Counted from the stretch's first letter, positions 34,020 to 44,410 are shown. The stretch: 64,000 nucleotides of DNA from Rickettsia tillamookensis (GCF_016743795.2 NZ_CP060138.2:434001-498000); one strand, 5' to 3'. Notes: generated from the letters alone by a model not told the origin. Numbers and translations: made by a program.

Positions 34020-34113
34020 CGTCATTGCGAGGAAATTACGAAGTAATTGACGAAACAATCTCGTGCAAAAATCCTGAGATTGCCGTGCGAATTAAAGTTC
34101 GCTCGCAATGACG
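34020..34113. repeat. Palindromic element, class D
   Basis: CGTCATTGCGAGGAAATTAC at the left and GCTCGCAATGACG at the right, with inner arms GAAACAATCTCG and CTGAGATTGCCG. It occupies the promoter side of the divergent glycosyltransferase-like gene and mnmA. Confidence 0.85.
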
Positions 34114-34198
34114 AAATTATAGCATTTTAATATATTAAAAGATAGTGTTGTAATTTAATTATAAATTTAGTATAATTTGCTGTTTGTTTAAGGTTGGT

Positions 34199-35296
34199 AT
34201 GATTAATTTAGGGGATAAGCAGTCTACTATAGTTGTTGCAATGTCAGGCGGAGTTGATAGTTCGGCAGTTGCCGCAATGTTGCATGAGCAGGGACATAAT
34301 GTTATAGGTATTACCTTGCAGCTATATGATCACGGTATGGCAGTAGGCAAAAAAAATGCCTGTTGTGCCGGTCAGGATATTTACGATGCTAAAATGGTAG
34401 CAAATAAGCTAGGTATTCCCCATTATGTACTTGATTATGAGAGCAAATTTAAAGAGTCGGTAATAGATAATTTTGTTGATAGCTATCTACAGGGTGAAAC
34501 CCCGCTTCCATGCGTGCAATGTAATAAATCGGTGAAGTTCAGGGATCTAATTAAAACGGCTAGAGAGCTTGGAGCAGATAAGCTTGCTACAGGTCATTAC
34601 GTGCGAAAAGTAAACGGTGATAGTGGAGCAGAGTTGCATACGGGACTTGATCCGGCAAAAGATCAGAGTTATTTTTTGTTCACTACTACTAAAGAGCAAT
34701 TAGAATATTTAAGCTTTCCTCTTGGGGGGCTTACTAAGGATGAAACACGTAGGCTTGCTAGTAAATTCGGTCTTGAGGTAGCAGATAAACCCGATAGCCA
34801 GGATATTTGTTTTGTAGTTGACGGAAATTATAAGAGCGTAATAAATAAAATACGTCCGGGAGCAAGTGAAAGCGGCAAAATTATTCATGTAAACGGGTTT
34901 GAGCTAGGAGAGCATAGCGGCATAATTAATTACACTATAGGACAACGTCGTGGGCTTGGTATAGCTTATAACGAGCCTTTATATGTAGTAAAGATTGATC
35001 CTAATAATAATATAGTATATGTAGGACCGGAGTCTGCATTACATGTGCAGGAATTTATAATTAAAGACGTGAATTGGCTTGCTGATGAGATTAAAGATAA
35101 TGAAAAGCTAGAAGTAGAAGTTAAAATTCGTTCGACAAGACCGCCTCGTTTAGCCGAAATAAGCAAACTCGATGATGATAAAATGAAAGTAAAATTTTTA
35201 TCCGAAGAAAAAGCTGTTGCCCCTGGGCAAGCATGCGTTATTTATGCTGGCGAAAGAGTACTCGGCGGCGGATGGATTACTAGGGATATAAGGTAG
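34199..35296 (+). CDS. mnmA: tRNA-specific 2-thiouridylase MnmA
   Basis: 365 residues from ATG 34199, chosen over a TTG at 34184 because AAGG (34190-34193) is placed correctly. PP-loop SGGVDSSAVA at the N-terminus, first catalytic Cys in PLPCVQCNKSVKF, second in KPDSQDICFV, and the typical GQRRGLGIAYNEPLYV and APGQACVIY in the C-terminal domains. It makes 2-thiouridine at the tRNA wobble base. Complete. A hairpin CCCGCGAAGGCGGG follows the gene at 35309-35322. Confidence 0.96.
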   Translation: MINLGDKQSTIVVAMSGGVDSSAVAAMLHEQGHNVIGITLQLYDHGMAVGKKNACCAGQDIYDAKMVANKLGIPHYVLDYESKFKESVIDNFVDSYLQGETPLPCVQCNKSVKFRDLIKTARELGADKLATGHYVRKVNGDSGAELHTGLDPAKDQSYFLFTTTKEQLEYLSFPLGGLTKDETRRLASKFGLEVADKPDSQDICFVVDGNYKSVINKIRPGASESGKIIHVNGFELGEHSGIINYTIGQRRGLGIAYNEPLYVVKIDPNNNIVYVGPESALHVQEFIIKDVNWLADEIKDNEKLEVEVKIRSTRPPRLAEISKLDDDKMKVKFLSEEKAVAPGQACVIYAGERVLGGGWITRDIR

Positions 35297-35302
35297 TTTA
35301 AT

Positions 35303-35490
35303 GTCATTCCCGCGAAGGCGGGAAAGCATTGTTGCGTGGATCAATTCCACCGCTGTTATTCCGTGATTTATTCACGGAATCCAGTTAAAAATACTAATAT
35401 TATTAGTATTTTTTATTGTTTTTCTGGATCCCGTGGTCAAGCCACGGGGTGACACAGTGGGTTTTACCGGTCCACGCAACAATGTCCGCT
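35303..35490. repeat. Palindromic element, class A, with flanking arms
   Basis: Contains CCGTGATTTATTCACGG, the core AAATACTAATATTATTAGTA, and CCCGTGGTCAAGCCACGGGG. Flanks GCATTGTTGCGTGGATC and GGTCCACGCAACAATG form outer inverted arms. A frame through this repeat opens into the downstream permease and would add 42 residues to it; that extension is repeat-derived and very unlikely to be the real start. Confidence 0.85.
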
Positions 35491-35541
35491 AGCAATGACA
35501 CAATTCACAAAAAAATAAGCTCACTAAAACAGGAGAAACTA

Positions 35542-36939
35542 ATGAGTTTTTTAAGGAAGAAAAGTTTTGAATCAGTAAAAGAAATAGGTAGCTCAAGCGG
35601 TCTTAGCAAGACACTTGGAGCATTCGATTTAATATTACTGGGTCTTGGTGCAATGATTGGTACCGGCGTATTCGTTGTTACCGGTATAATTGCTGCTAAA
35701 TATTCAGGACCTGCAGTAATGTTATCTTATGCGATTGCAGGTATTACCTGTATTTTTGTGGCACTTGTTTATACCGAGCTTGCTGCAATGCTTCCGACTT
35801 CGGGAAGTATTTATACTTATTCCTATGTTGCATTCGGCGAAGTATTTGCTTGGATGATAGGTAGCTTTATAATATTAGAACTCGGTGTTGCTGCAGGAAT
35901 AGTAGCTGCGGGCTGGTCGGGTTACGTACAAGGAATATTAGCGGCAGGCGGAATTAATTTACCGAAAGAATTAACTACCGTACCGACAAACGGCGGTATA
36001 ATAAATTTACCGGCATTTTTAATCTCGGTGTTTATTGGATTTATTTTATTTTTAGGTACTAAGGATAGTAAGCGACTAAATGCAATTTTAGTTTTCATAA
36101 AAATGGCTGCAATATTTGTATTTATACTCGCTGCTGCTCCGCATTTCGATGCTACTAATTGGAGTAATTTTATACCATTCGGTTTTAGTAATGTTTTAGT
36201 AGGTGCATCTATTTTATTCTTAGCTTTTACGGGCTTTGGAACGATTGCAACCGCAGCTGAGGAATGTAAAAATCCAAAACGTGATATAATGATTGGTATT
36301 ATCGGCTCGCTTGTTCTAACTACTATAGTTTATGTAACAATGGCAGGGCTTGTGACCGGTATTGCACCTTTTGATCAGTTAAATAACGACCAACCGCTTG
36401 CTTATGCTTTAACTATCAATAATAGCAAGATTGGCTCTGCTATTGTTGCAACCGGTGCGGTTTGCGGTATGATGACGGTATTGATGATGAATATTTACGG
36501 TACTTCTCGTATTTTTTATGCTATCGCACGTGACGGTTTGTTACCGAAAAGTTTTGCAAAGCTACACCCAAAATATGACAGTCCTTATATTACGATTATA
36601 ATATTTGCTTCTTTAGCCGCTATCCTTGGAGGATTTTGCTCTACGGAATTATTAACTCAATTAACTTCAATGGGAGCATTAATTGATTATATAACCGTCA
36701 CAATAATAGTGGTATTATTTAGGGTAAAGCTACCTGATGCTCAAAGACCTTTTAGATGTCCTTTAGTATTTATTATTGTACCGTTTATTTTAATTGCTTG
36801 TGCATACTTACTATTTATTCAAATATATGACGGTGAATTTAATCTATTAACGGCAGGTCGTGCATTAATATATTGGTTTATTACGATATTTGTTTTATAT
36901 ATTATAAGATCGTTCTTTATGAAAAAAGAACAGAATTAG
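35542..36939 (+). CDS. APC-family amino acid permease (cationic amino acid transporter type)
   Basis: 465 residues from ATG 35542, chosen because GGAG (35531-35534) precedes it and MSFLRKKSFESVKE matches the usual cytosolic N-terminus. About 12 membrane segments; the first helix carries the conserved LGLGAMIGTGVFVVTGIIA. The sequence resembles the YfnA/CAT group. It imports amino acids from the host cytosol, fitting an organism without most amino acid synthesis. The substrate cannot be told from sequence. Complete gene flanked on both sides by class A repeats. Confidence 0.88.
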   Translation: MSFLRKKSFESVKEIGSSSGLSKTLGAFDLILLGLGAMIGTGVFVVTGIIAAKYSGPAVMLSYAIAGITCIFVALVYTELAAMLPTSGSIYTYSYVAFGEVFAWMIGSFIILELGVAAGIVAAGWSGYVQGILAAGGINLPKELTTVPTNGGIINLPAFLISVFIGFILFLGTKDSKRLNAILVFIKMAAIFVFILAAAPHFDATNWSNFIPFGFSNVLVGASILFLAFTGFGTIATAAEECKNPKRDIMIGIIGSLVLTTIVYVTMAGLVTGIAPFDQLNNDQPLAYALTINNSKIGSAIVATGAVCGMMTVLMMNIYGTSRIFYAIARDGLLPKSFAKLHPKYDSPYITIIIFASLAAILGGFCSTELLTQLTSMGALIDYITVTIIVVLFRVKLPDAQRPFRCPLVFIIVPFILIACAYLLFIQIYDGEFNLLTAGRALIYWFITIFVLYIIRSFFMKKEQN

Positions 36940-36946
36940 GTACAAA

Positions 36947-37075
36947 TGTCATACCGTGGCTTGACCACGGTATCTAGAAAAAAATAAAAAAAGACTGGAT
37001 ACCGTGGACAAGCCACGGTATGACACCGAACGTATTTACCGGTCCACGCAACAACGCCTATGGCTGCTCGCAATG
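36947..37075. repeat. Palindromic element, class A, short-core variant
   Basis: Arms TACCGTGGCTTGACCACGGT and TACCGTGGACAAGCCACGGT; here the core is reduced to an A-rich stretch without the usual ACTAATATTAGT. Right flank GGTCCACGCAACAACGCCTA and GCTCGCAATGA are pieces of class D. Confidence 0.85.
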
Positions 37076-37109
37076 ATGTTAATCCACACAAAACCACAAA
37101 ATTAAGCAA

Positions 37110-38360
37110 ATGATTGAAAAGCTGCAACCACTCCGAGGAATGAAAGATCTCTTGCCGGATGATTATAAAGTTCAGGACTATATAATTAACAAAGCAAGGG
37201 AGGTTGGAGTATTATACGGCTATAAGCAAATGAGTACTCCTATTTTGGAGTATACTAAAGTCTTTAACCGCTCGATGGGCGAAAGCTCTGACGTAATCAG
37301 TAAAGAAATATACAGTTTTTTAGATAAAAGTAATGACTCCGTAGCATTACGACCTGAGTTCACCGCCGGTATCATTAGAAGCTTCATCTCAAACGGTTTA
37401 CAGCATAAATTACCCTTAAAGCTCTTCTCTACCGGTCCTGTTTTTCGTTATGATAGACCGCAAGCAGGGCGTCAAAGACAATTTCACCAGTTAAATTACG
37501 AATATATCGGTGCTAAAGGAGCAATTACCGATGCTGAAACTTTGAAGTTAGCCGCAGATATACTTAAGGTACTTGAAATAGAGCAGGATACTACATTAGA
37601 GCTGAATTCTCTTGGATGTAGTCAGTCAAGAAGCGTTTATCAGCAAAAACTGGTAGAATATCTGAATGATTTTAAAGATCAATTATCGGAAGAAAGCAAA
37701 ATAAGATTATCCAAAAATCCAATGCGGATTCTTGATTCTAAAAGCGAAATTGATCAGAAAATAATAGCAAACGCACCGGTTTTATCTAAATATTACACTG
37801 ATGAGTCTAAAGAATATTTTGAAGATCTGTTAAAATATCTCGATATTTTAGGCGTGAAATATAGTATAAATCCACGTTTGGTTAGAGGGCTTGATTATTA
37901 TTGCCATACTGCTTTTGAATTCACTACGAAAAAGCTAGGGAGTCAATCCACTATTCTCGCCGGCGGACGTTATGACGGGCTTGCTAAAATCATGGGTAAT
38001 AATGATGATGTGCCGGCTATTGGTTTTGCTGCCGGTATCGAGCGAATTGCTTTAATGCGGGAATATAATATATCTTCATTGAGTCTAGTAGCTGTATTAC
38101 CGATCGATGAAAATAATATTGCTTACTCTTTAGAAATTGCTGACAAATTACGCTCGCAAAATATTGCTACTATTATAGAATCTATAGGTAAAATAGCTAA
38201 AAGAATGCAACGCGTTCTTAATGAAAATGCTAAATTTATTATTTTCATAGGTGACGAAGAACAAGCAAATAATAGCCTCAAACTTAAAGATTTAGAAAAA
38301 CAAGAAGAATATATAGTAGATTTTACAAAAGCCCTTGAGCTAATTAATGATTCCAAGTGA
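37110..38360 (+). CDS. hisS: Histidine-tRNA ligase
   Basis: 416 residues. Class II motifs: motif 1 near [16 protein letters not shown], motif 2 [19 protein letters not shown], the histidine A box [15 protein letters not shown], and motif 3 [23 protein letters not shown] is present. The C-terminal anticodon domain is complete. It charges tRNA-His. It stands between repeats with no operon partner. Confidence 0.97.
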   Translation: MIEKLQPLRGMKDLLPDDYKVQDYIINKAREVGVLYGYKQMSTPILEYTKVFNRSMGESSDVISKEIYSFLDKSNDSVALRPEFTAGIIRSFISNGLQHKLPLKLFSTGPVFRYDRPQAGRQRQFHQLNYEYIGAKGAITDAETLKLAADILKVLEIEQDTTLELNSLGCSQSRSVYQQKLVEYLNDFKDQLSEESKIRLSKNPMRILDSKSEIDQKIIANAPVLSKYYTDESKEYFEDLLKYLDILGVKYSINPRLVRGLDYYCHTAFEFTTKKLGSQSTILAGGRYDGLAKIMGNNDDVPAIGFAAGIERIALMREYNISSLSLVAVLPIDENNIAYSLEIADKLRSQNIATIIESIGKIAKRMQRVLNENAKFIIFIGDEEQANNSLKLKDLEKQEEYIVDFTKALELINDSK

Positions 38361-38369
38361 TTGTAAGTA

Positions 38370-38580
38370 TTGTTGTGTGGCTCGAAAAACGTGTTCAATG
38401 TCATCCCCGCGAAAGCGGGGATCCAGAAAAATAACTTCAATATTGATATAGAAGTTACATATTCGATAAAATAAACATATAAAAAGCTTGTTTTTTATAT
38501 GTTTTACTGGATTCCCGCCTCCGCGGGAATGACATAGAAGAAGCCATGCAACAACGGCAACGTCCCACGGGAATGACATC
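38370..38580. repeat. Palindromic element, class A-like with GC-richer arms
   Basis: TTGTGTGGCTCGAAAAACGT and GCCATGCAACAACG form the outer arms; inner hairpins are CCCCGCGAAAGCGGGG and TTCCCGCCTCCGCGGGAA; the centre has ACATATAAAAAGC and TTTTTTATATGT. It is the most divergent class A copy. It fills the 291-bp gap between hisS and the first ABC-F gene. Confidence 0.75.
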
Positions 38581-38651
38581 GAACGCTTTTTTAATAGGAA
38601 TTCTCTCCATCAATTAGAAAATCTTCACAGAACCTAGGAAATGCCAAAATA

Positions 38652-40064
38652 GTGTACATACATAAACCAATCCAGATCAAAGATCTTGAGCTATCTTTTT
38701 CCCACAAAACTTGCTTTGAAGATTTTACTACCACAATAAATTATGGTAGTCGAATTGCTATTATTGGTCGTAACGGTAGCGGTAAATCAACCTTGCTTAA
38801 AATGTTACTAGGTAATTTTGAACCTACAAGCGGTGCTATAAAGACGCCGGAAGGTGCAGTATTTTCTTATGTGCCGCAACTAATTGATGAGCCTGAAGGT
38901 TTAAGCGGTGGTGAAAGGTTTAATGAAGCAATGACTAAGGCTTTAAGCACGCATCCTAATATTTTCCTTTTGGATGAGCCGACAAATCATCTAGATCGAC
39001 GTAACCGCACGAGTTTAATGCGAATGCTACAAAATTATAGCGGTACTCTTATTATAGTTTCTCATGATACTGAGTTAATACGAGGTTGTATTAATAGCTT
39101 TTGGCATATTGATAATGGCAAGGTACAAATTTTTTCAGGTAATTATGATAATTATGTTAAAGAAATAAGGCTAAAAAGAGCAGTAATTGAAGCGGAACTC
39201 TCAAGGCTTGATCATCAAAAGAAAGATATACATGCTAGATTAATGCAAGAACAGCAAAGAGCTGCTAAGAGTAAAAATAAAGGGGTAAAAAACCTTGAGA
39301 ATAATAAATGGACAAAAATGTCTGCTGATTTTAAAGTTATGAAAGCTGAAAAATCACAAGGCAAAAAGCTAAAAGATATAGTTGATACGAAAAATCAATT
39401 AATTGGGCAATTAAGTGAGTTGCGTTTGCCTGAAATTATTATTCCTAAATTTTCTTTAAATAACTCTGATATTAAAGACCGTGTGCTTATGCAGGTAACA
39501 AACGGCAGTGCCGGTTATGAACCACATCATCCTGTGTTATCAAATATTAATCTTACCGTTTCAAGTAAAGCCCGCATAGCAATTATGGGTGATAACGGTA
39601 GCGGAAAAACAACCTTAATTAAGGCAATTCTAGAAGATGAGAATATATATAAAGAGGGTGACTGGTTTGTACCGTCTAAAGCCGATATCGGTTATTTGGA
39701 TCAGCATTATAGCACGTTTGACCCAAATAAATCAGTGTTTGAGACGATAGCAGAACTAGCACCGAATTGGTCTAAAGCGGAAGTTAGAAATCACTTAAAC
39801 GATTTTCTATTTCGAAAAAATGAAGAGGTAAATAATTTTATTAGTAAACTCTCAGGAGGTGAAAAAGCAAGATTGAGCTTGGCTCAAATCGCAGCTTGCT
39901 TACCAAAACTGTTAATCCTTGACGAAATTACTAATAATCTTGATTTAGAGACAAAAGAGCATATAGTACAGGTTTTAAAAACATATCCCGGTGCTATGAT
40001 TGTAGTTTCGCATGATATAGATTTTCTAGAAAAAATAGAGATAAAAGATTTTTTAACAGTTTAA
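38652..40064 (+). CDS. ABC-F family ATPase
   Basis: 470 residues, start GTG 38652; no in-frame ATG precedes the conserved part, and a short ATG ORF just upstream ends at once. Two ABC domains and no membrane segments: Walker A GRNGSGKSTLLK and GDNGSGKTTLIK, signatures LSGGERFNEAM and LSGGEKARLSLAQ, Walker B FLLDEPTNHLD and LILDEITNNLD. In the second Walker B the usual PTN is ITN. A Lys/Glu-rich linker lies between domains. ABC-F proteins act on the ribosome in translation or antibiotic protection. It is followed 6 bp later by a second ABC-F gene. Confidence 0.9.
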   Translation: MYIHKPIQIKDLELSFSHKTCFEDFTTTINYGSRIAIIGRNGSGKSTLLKMLLGNFEPTSGAIKTPEGAVFSYVPQLIDEPEGLSGGERFNEAMTKALSTHPNIFLLDEPTNHLDRRNRTSLMRMLQNYSGTLIIVSHDTELIRGCINSFWHIDNGKVQIFSGNYDNYVKEIRLKRAVIEAELSRLDHQKKDIHARLMQEQQRAAKSKNKGVKNLENNKWTKMSADFKVMKAEKSQGKKLKDIVDTKNQLIGQLSELRLPEIIIPKFSLNNSDIKDRVLMQVTNGSAGYEPHHPVLSNINLTVSSKARIAIMGDNGSGKTTLIKAILEDENIYKEGDWFVPSKADIGYLDQHYSTFDPNKSVFETIAELAPNWSKAEVRNHLNDFLFRKNEEVNNFISKLSGGEKARLSLAQIAACLPKLLILDEITNNLDLETKEHIVQVLKTYPGAMIVVSHDIDFLEKIEIKDFLTV

Positions 40065-40070
40065 AAATAT

Positions 40071-41690
40071 ATGATCATTATAAACGATTTAGCCATGAGT
40101 TATGATGCAAGAATACTATTTACCGATGTAAATTTGCATATTAAAAACAATAAAAGATATGGGTTAGTAGGTGCTAACGGAGCAGGTAAAACAACTTTTT
40201 TCAAAGTCTTAACTAAGGAAGAAGAACCGGCTTTCGGTGATATTAATATACCTAAAAACTCTAAAGTAGGTTGTTTAAAACAAGATCAATTTCTTTATGA
40301 AAATACTAAAATTATAGATACGGTAATAGCAGGGAATAAGGAGCTATGGAAAGCTTTACAGGAAAAAGAAGAGATATTAAGTCGGCAAGAATGTAGCGAT
40401 GAAGATGGGTATAAGCTTGGTGAACTTGAACAGATAATATACGATAATGACGGTTATACCGCTGAAATTTTTGCGGCTAACTTACTGGTAGGTCTTGGAA
40501 TAGCCGAAAAATATCATTACGAGCCACTTTCTGCGTTGTCGGGAGGTTATAAGTTACGTGTTTTACTTGCACAAAGTCTATTTAATAATCCCGATATTTT
40601 ACTACTCGATGAACCGACAAACCACCTTGATATTATTTCAATATATTGGCTTGAGAATTATTTAAAAAACTCTTTTAAAGGAATATTAATTTTTATATCG
40701 CATGATTTAGCTTTTTTAAATAATGTTGCAACTGATATTTTAGACATAGATTATGGAGAAATAAAACCATATACGGGCAATTATGATAATTTTGTTCAAG
40801 AAAAGGAGATAATAGCGGCTCAAAAATTAAGCGAGCGAAATTTTTTAGAAAAGAAAATAGAAAATATGCAGGCTTGGGTTGATAAATTTAGAGCAGGGAC
40901 AAGAGCAAGGCAAAGTGCTTCTAGAGAAAAACAGCTAGAGAAGATAGAATTACCGGATATACAAAAATCTTCAAGAATTAGCCCATTATTTAGATTTAAA
41001 CAATTAAGGAATTCAGGAAAATTAGTATTAAAAATCGATCAAATAACTAAAAATTTTGAGGATAAGCAAATATTAAATAAAGTGAGCTTTAGTGTATCAC
41101 GAGGAGAAAAAATTATTATTATCGGTGCAAACGGTATCGGGAAATCTACTTTGTTAAAAATCTTAATGAATAAAATATCAGCAGATCAAGGTAGCTATGA
41201 GTGGGGATATGAATCACAAATATCTTATTTTGTTCAAGACCATCATGAACTACTTAATGAAAATATTAGTATTATTAATTGGCTTAAAAAGCAATCTGAA
41301 AAGGAAACGGAAAATACTATTAGAAATACGCTTGGACAAGTATTATTTCGTAGTGATGAAGTAAATAAAAATATTTTGAGTTTAAGCGGAGGTGAGGGGG
41401 CAAGGTTATTACTTGCTAAAATGATGCTAGAAAAAAGCAATATTTTGGTTCTTGATGAACCGACAAACCACCTTGATATTGAGTCAAGAGAAGCTCTTAA
41501 AAAATCTCTAATCGATTTTGAGGGTACGGTAATATTAGTAACGCATGATCGTGATTTTGCAAAATCCATAGCAACAAGAATTATTGCTCTTTCCCATAGG
41601 AAAAATATTGTTGATTTTAAAGGTAAATATGATGATTATATTGAGAAATACGGTAATGATTATTTAAGTTCTGCTACGAAATTATCCTAG
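40071..41690 (+). CDS. ABC-F family ATPase (YbiT/Uup type)
   Basis: 539 residues. Two ABC domains: Walker A GANGAGKTTFFK and GANGIGKSTLLK, signatures LSGGYKLRVLLAQ and LSGGEGARLLLAK, Walker B LLLDEPTNHLD and LVLDEPTNHLD. The inter-domain region holds WVDKFRAGTRARQSASREKQ, the conserved P-site tRNA-interacting motif region of the YbiT-like group. The gene begins 6 bp after the other ABC-F gene, so both are probably made from one mRNA. A translation factor role is more likely than transport. Confidence 0.92.
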   Translation: MIIINDLAMSYDARILFTDVNLHIKNNKRYGLVGANGAGKTTFFKVLTKEEEPAFGDINIPKNSKVGCLKQDQFLYENTKIIDTVIAGNKELWKALQEKEEILSRQECSDEDGYKLGELEQIIYDNDGYTAEIFAANLLVGLGIAEKYHYEPLSALSGGYKLRVLLAQSLFNNPDILLLDEPTNHLDIISIYWLENYLKNSFKGILIFISHDLAFLNNVATDILDIDYGEIKPYTGNYDNFVQEKEIIAAQKLSERNFLEKKIENMQAWVDKFRAGTRARQSASREKQLEKIELPDIQKSSRISPLFRFKQLRNSGKLVLKIDQITKNFEDKQILNKVSFSVSRGEKIIIIGANGIGKSTLLKILMNKISADQGSYEWGYESQISYFVQDHHELLNENISIINWLKKQSEKETENTIRNTLGQVLFRSDEVNKNILSLSGGEGARLLLAKMMLEKSNILVLDEPTNHLDIESREALKKSLIDFEGTVILVTHDRDFAKSIATRIIALSHRKNIVDFKGKYDDYIEKYGNDYLSSATKLS

Positions 41691-41710
41691 GTTTATTAAA
41701 TATAGATATC

Positions 41711-41880
41711 GTCATTGCGAGCAGTCATAGGGTTGTTGCATGGCTCGAAAAACCTACTGGGTGTCACCCCGCGGCTTGACCACGGGGTCCAGAAAAGCAA
41801 TAAAAAATACTAATAATAGTAGTATTTTTAACTTGATCCCGCGATCAAGCCCCGGGATGACAACAAAAAAACGAACCAAG
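41711..41880. repeat. Palindromic element, class A, inserted in a class D remnant
   Basis: CGTCATTGCGAGCAGTCATA (class D start) then GGTTGTTGCATGGCTCGAAA, then class A arms CACCCCGCGGCTTGACCACG and CCCGCGATCAAGCCCCGGG with the AAATACTAATAATAGTAGTA core. It separates the ABC-F pair from the convergent unknown genes. Confidence 0.8.
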
Positions 41881-41902
41881 CTACTAGATGACCTAGGGTG
41901 AA

Positions 41903-42940
41903 TCACTCCACATTATAGAACTCTAAATGATGACCGCTAATAAGCTTTTTTACTTCAGCATGGTTACCATACTCATCAAACTTTAACAATAATCCTTGTT
42001 TGTTAAAATATAATATATTTGTAAATAGTCTATCATCACAGTCCCATTTAGCTTTAAAAGCATTGTCCTTAACAAGTTTCACTCCGTTTACTCCGTGTTT
42101 GTGATATATTATTCCTTTTTTTAAAGCAGAAACAAAAGACATAATTTTACTTTTATCGAAAGTATCATAAATTTTTTTAGAAATTGTACCGTAACAATCA
42201 AATCCTCTATATTTACCGAGTAATATAGCCTTACCTTTATCTAATTCTTTATCAATTTTAATCTGTCCTTCTTTAGGAATATTCCAAGAATTATTATTGA
42301 GATGGGTAATTTTTTGAATGGCTAAATAAAGTTCATGTTTCTTTTTTAGTTGATAATATTGATGAATTTTCTTTGCATCATATTGACCAATTAATTGCTC
42401 TAAATTCCCTACTTGTTTATTATCACGAGAATAGCTGTTAATAATCTCTTCTTGTTTTTCCGGGCTTAAGTTACTTGCATATCCCTGTACTTTTTCTCGG
42501 TTATTATTTAATAGGGCAGTAACTACCCCGATCTCTAAAGTGGTCTCATTGCAAGAATCATTTTGTAGAGCATTTTCAACATTTTGGAAAATCTTTTTGG
42601 ATTTTTCAGAAGTTAATTTTGTTTCGTTATCTGCTATTAAAGTGGTATTAATGGCATTAAGAAGTTCTACTTTTTCATCGGGTTTCAGAGTATTATTTTG
42701 AGGCAAATTATAATTGGGATCCGTGTAACTCTGAAGCTTTATAATAGCTTTTGCATACAAATTTATTTGATGCTCAGGCATTTTATTGAAAATATCAAAA
42801 GCCGTTGTAAATTGCTTACTACATAGAGCGAATGAGAACGCTAGTGAGGCATCACTAATTGCTTTTAGTTTGTCGGTTAATATTGATTGCTGTTTTTTTG
42901 TAATTGTTCGTTTATTGGAAATTTTGTTATAAAAAGCCAT
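41903..42940 (-). CDS. Hypothetical protein, helical, unknown function
   Basis: 345 residues, not recognised. The N-terminal ~230 residues are helical and charged; the C-terminal third is beta-richer (YRGFDCYGTISKKIYDTFDK, HKHGVNGVKLVKDNAFKAKW). No signal peptide or membrane helix. It lies 38 bp downstream of the TPR-like gene on the same strand, so they may be co-transcribed. The C-terminal part could be a toxin-like or binding domain, but I cannot name a family. Confidence 0.65.
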   Translation of the reverse strand: MAFYNKISNKRTITKKQQSILTDKLKAISDASLAFSFALCSKQFTTAFDIFNKMPEHQINLYAKAIIKLQSYTDPNYNLPQNNTLKPDEKVELLNAINTTLIADNETKLTSEKSKKIFQNVENALQNDSCNETTLEIGVVTALLNNNREKVQGYASNLSPEKQEEIINSYSRDNKQVGNLEQLIGQYDAKKIHQYYQLKKKHELYLAIQKITHLNNNSWNIPKEGQIKIDKELDKGKAILLGKYRGFDCYGTISKKIYDTFDKSKIMSFVSALKKGIIYHKHGVNGVKLVKDNAFKAKWDCDDRLFTNILYFNKQGLLLKFDEYGNHAEVKKLISGHHLEFYNVE

Positions 42941-42978
42941 GTATTCACAGCAATCATATATTGATAAATAAAAAGGAA

Positions 42979-44040
42979 CTAAGGTATTTTTTTAATTAAA
43001 TCTAATTTCTCATAAGAAATTTTATATGGATTAGTTAACATTTCTAGAATGTGTTTTATATATTCTACCTGCACATATTGTATTAAGTCGTTAGCTTTAT
43101 CAAATTCGCCTTGTATTCTATAATTAGCCCATAAATGATAGGAGGCTGTCGGATGTGTGGGTAGAAGCCCAAAGGCATGTTCATAACATTTAGTGGACAT
43201 ATCATAGCTTCCGGTTTCCTCATAAGCACGACCTGTGCTATAATACCACTGGACTAAAATCTGATCTTCAATATTATTATTGAACGAAAACATAGATTCT
43301 TCAAGTAACGCTTTTGCTTCTTCAAAATTCTTATTCTCTATTAATAAATCAGAGAATTTACCTGATAAATCCAAGCTGAATTTTATATACGGTACTAGTG
43401 CTTGGATAATTTTAAGCTGAGATTCCGGTTCAATAAGTTTTAGAATAGGAAGTACATATTCTGCACATTTGATATATTGTTCAACTTCTTTTGCAAAGTG
43501 ATTAAAATATAAATTTGTTGCTGTAATTATATATTTAAATATCTCTTTAGCAGTTTCATCTCTTTTATTGAATATGCTACATTGAAAAGCAGAACACATT
43601 ACTTGAATTTTAGTTAGCGTATCAGGCGTTATAGGAATGATTTTATCCGGTATCCCGTCTATGTATTCACCGTCTAATTTATATTCAAAAAAGCCGGCAT
43701 TTTTATTTATTTCATATTTTTTTAATAATTCATTATTTCTGTAGCTTTCATATGAATAATTATATATTAATCGCTGCATTAGTGAATGCTTGAGTTCTTT
43801 AGATTTCATGCTACTAACTATAGCTTTTTCGCTATCTAAATGTCCAAATATATAGTGCATTACTTCTATAGCTGCACTAACAGTCGGTATAGATAAAAAG
43901 CTTTCATCCATTTTCGGTATGTTAAAACCATGAGTAGTTTGTCTAAAATTTCTTACGTTACTTTGGGACAATATATTTTTGGAGTTACAAATCTTATCAA
44001 TATCAATCTTAAAAGTAATTGAAGGGTCTGTATTTTTCAT
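42979..44040 (-). CDS. TPR-like helical protein, unknown function
   Basis: 353 residues. The C-terminal half contains tetratricopeptide-like helices: QILVQWYYSTGRAYEETGSY, then KCYEHAFGLLPTHPTASYHL and ANYRIQGEFDKANDLIQYV. The N-terminal half is helical without a recognised family. No signal peptide. TPRs mediate protein-protein contacts; partners are unknown. Upstream to 44230 there is about 190 bp of AT-rich DNA that probably holds its promoter. Confidence 0.7.
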   Translation of the reverse strand: MKNTDPSITFKIDIDKICNSKNILSQSNVRNFRQTTHGFNIPKMDESFLSIPTVSAAIEVMHYIFGHLDSEKAIVSSMKSKELKHSLMQRLIYNYSYESYRNNELLKKYEINKNAGFFEYKLDGEYIDGIPDKIIPITPDTLTKIQVMCSAFQCSIFNKRDETAKEIFKYIITATNLYFNHFAKEVEQYIKCAEYVLPILKLIEPESQLKIIQALVPYIKFSLDLSGKFSDLLIENKNFEEAKALLEESMFSFNNNIEDQILVQWYYSTGRAYEETGSYDMSTKCYEHAFGLLPTHPTASYHLWANYRIQGEFDKANDLIQYVQVEYIKHILEMLTNPYKISYEKLDLIKKIP

Positions 44041-44230
44041 GAATATAATTTAGTATTAGTTGGGCTTAAGAACTGCTAAATTTAATGAGAAAGTTTTGAG
44101 ATTTTACATAGAATTATTATTAAAAGATTATTCTAAAAATAATAACAAAGAAGTTTAAGAAGACAATAGAGTTTTTAATTTAAAATGATAGCGAATGTTT
44201 AGTTAGAAATAAATGTATTGATTTTTTTAT

Positions 44231-44385
44231 TGTCACCCCGTGGCTTAACCACGGGGTCCATAAAAACAATAAAAAATACTAATAATTTTAGTATTTTTAA
44301 CTGGATACCGTGATCAAGCCACGGTATGACACCGAACGGATTTTTCGGTCCACGCAACAAAGCTACGCGGGAATGACATTGAAGA
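44231..44385. repeat. Palindromic element, class A
   Basis: CACCCCGTGGCTTAACCACG and TACCGTGATCAAGCCACGGT around the core AAATACTAATAATTTTAGTA; right flank GGTCCACGCAACAAAGC. Of the 370 bp without a gene here, 44041-44230 shows no feature beyond AT-richness. Confidence 0.8.
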
Positions 44386-44410
44386 GCTAAACTACCTTAC
44401 AAAGTAATAT

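Noticed and set aside
35416..35541. N-terminal extension of the amino acid permease
   Set aside because: The added 42 codons are palindromic repeat sequence, and a good ribosome site precedes the internal ATG at 35542.
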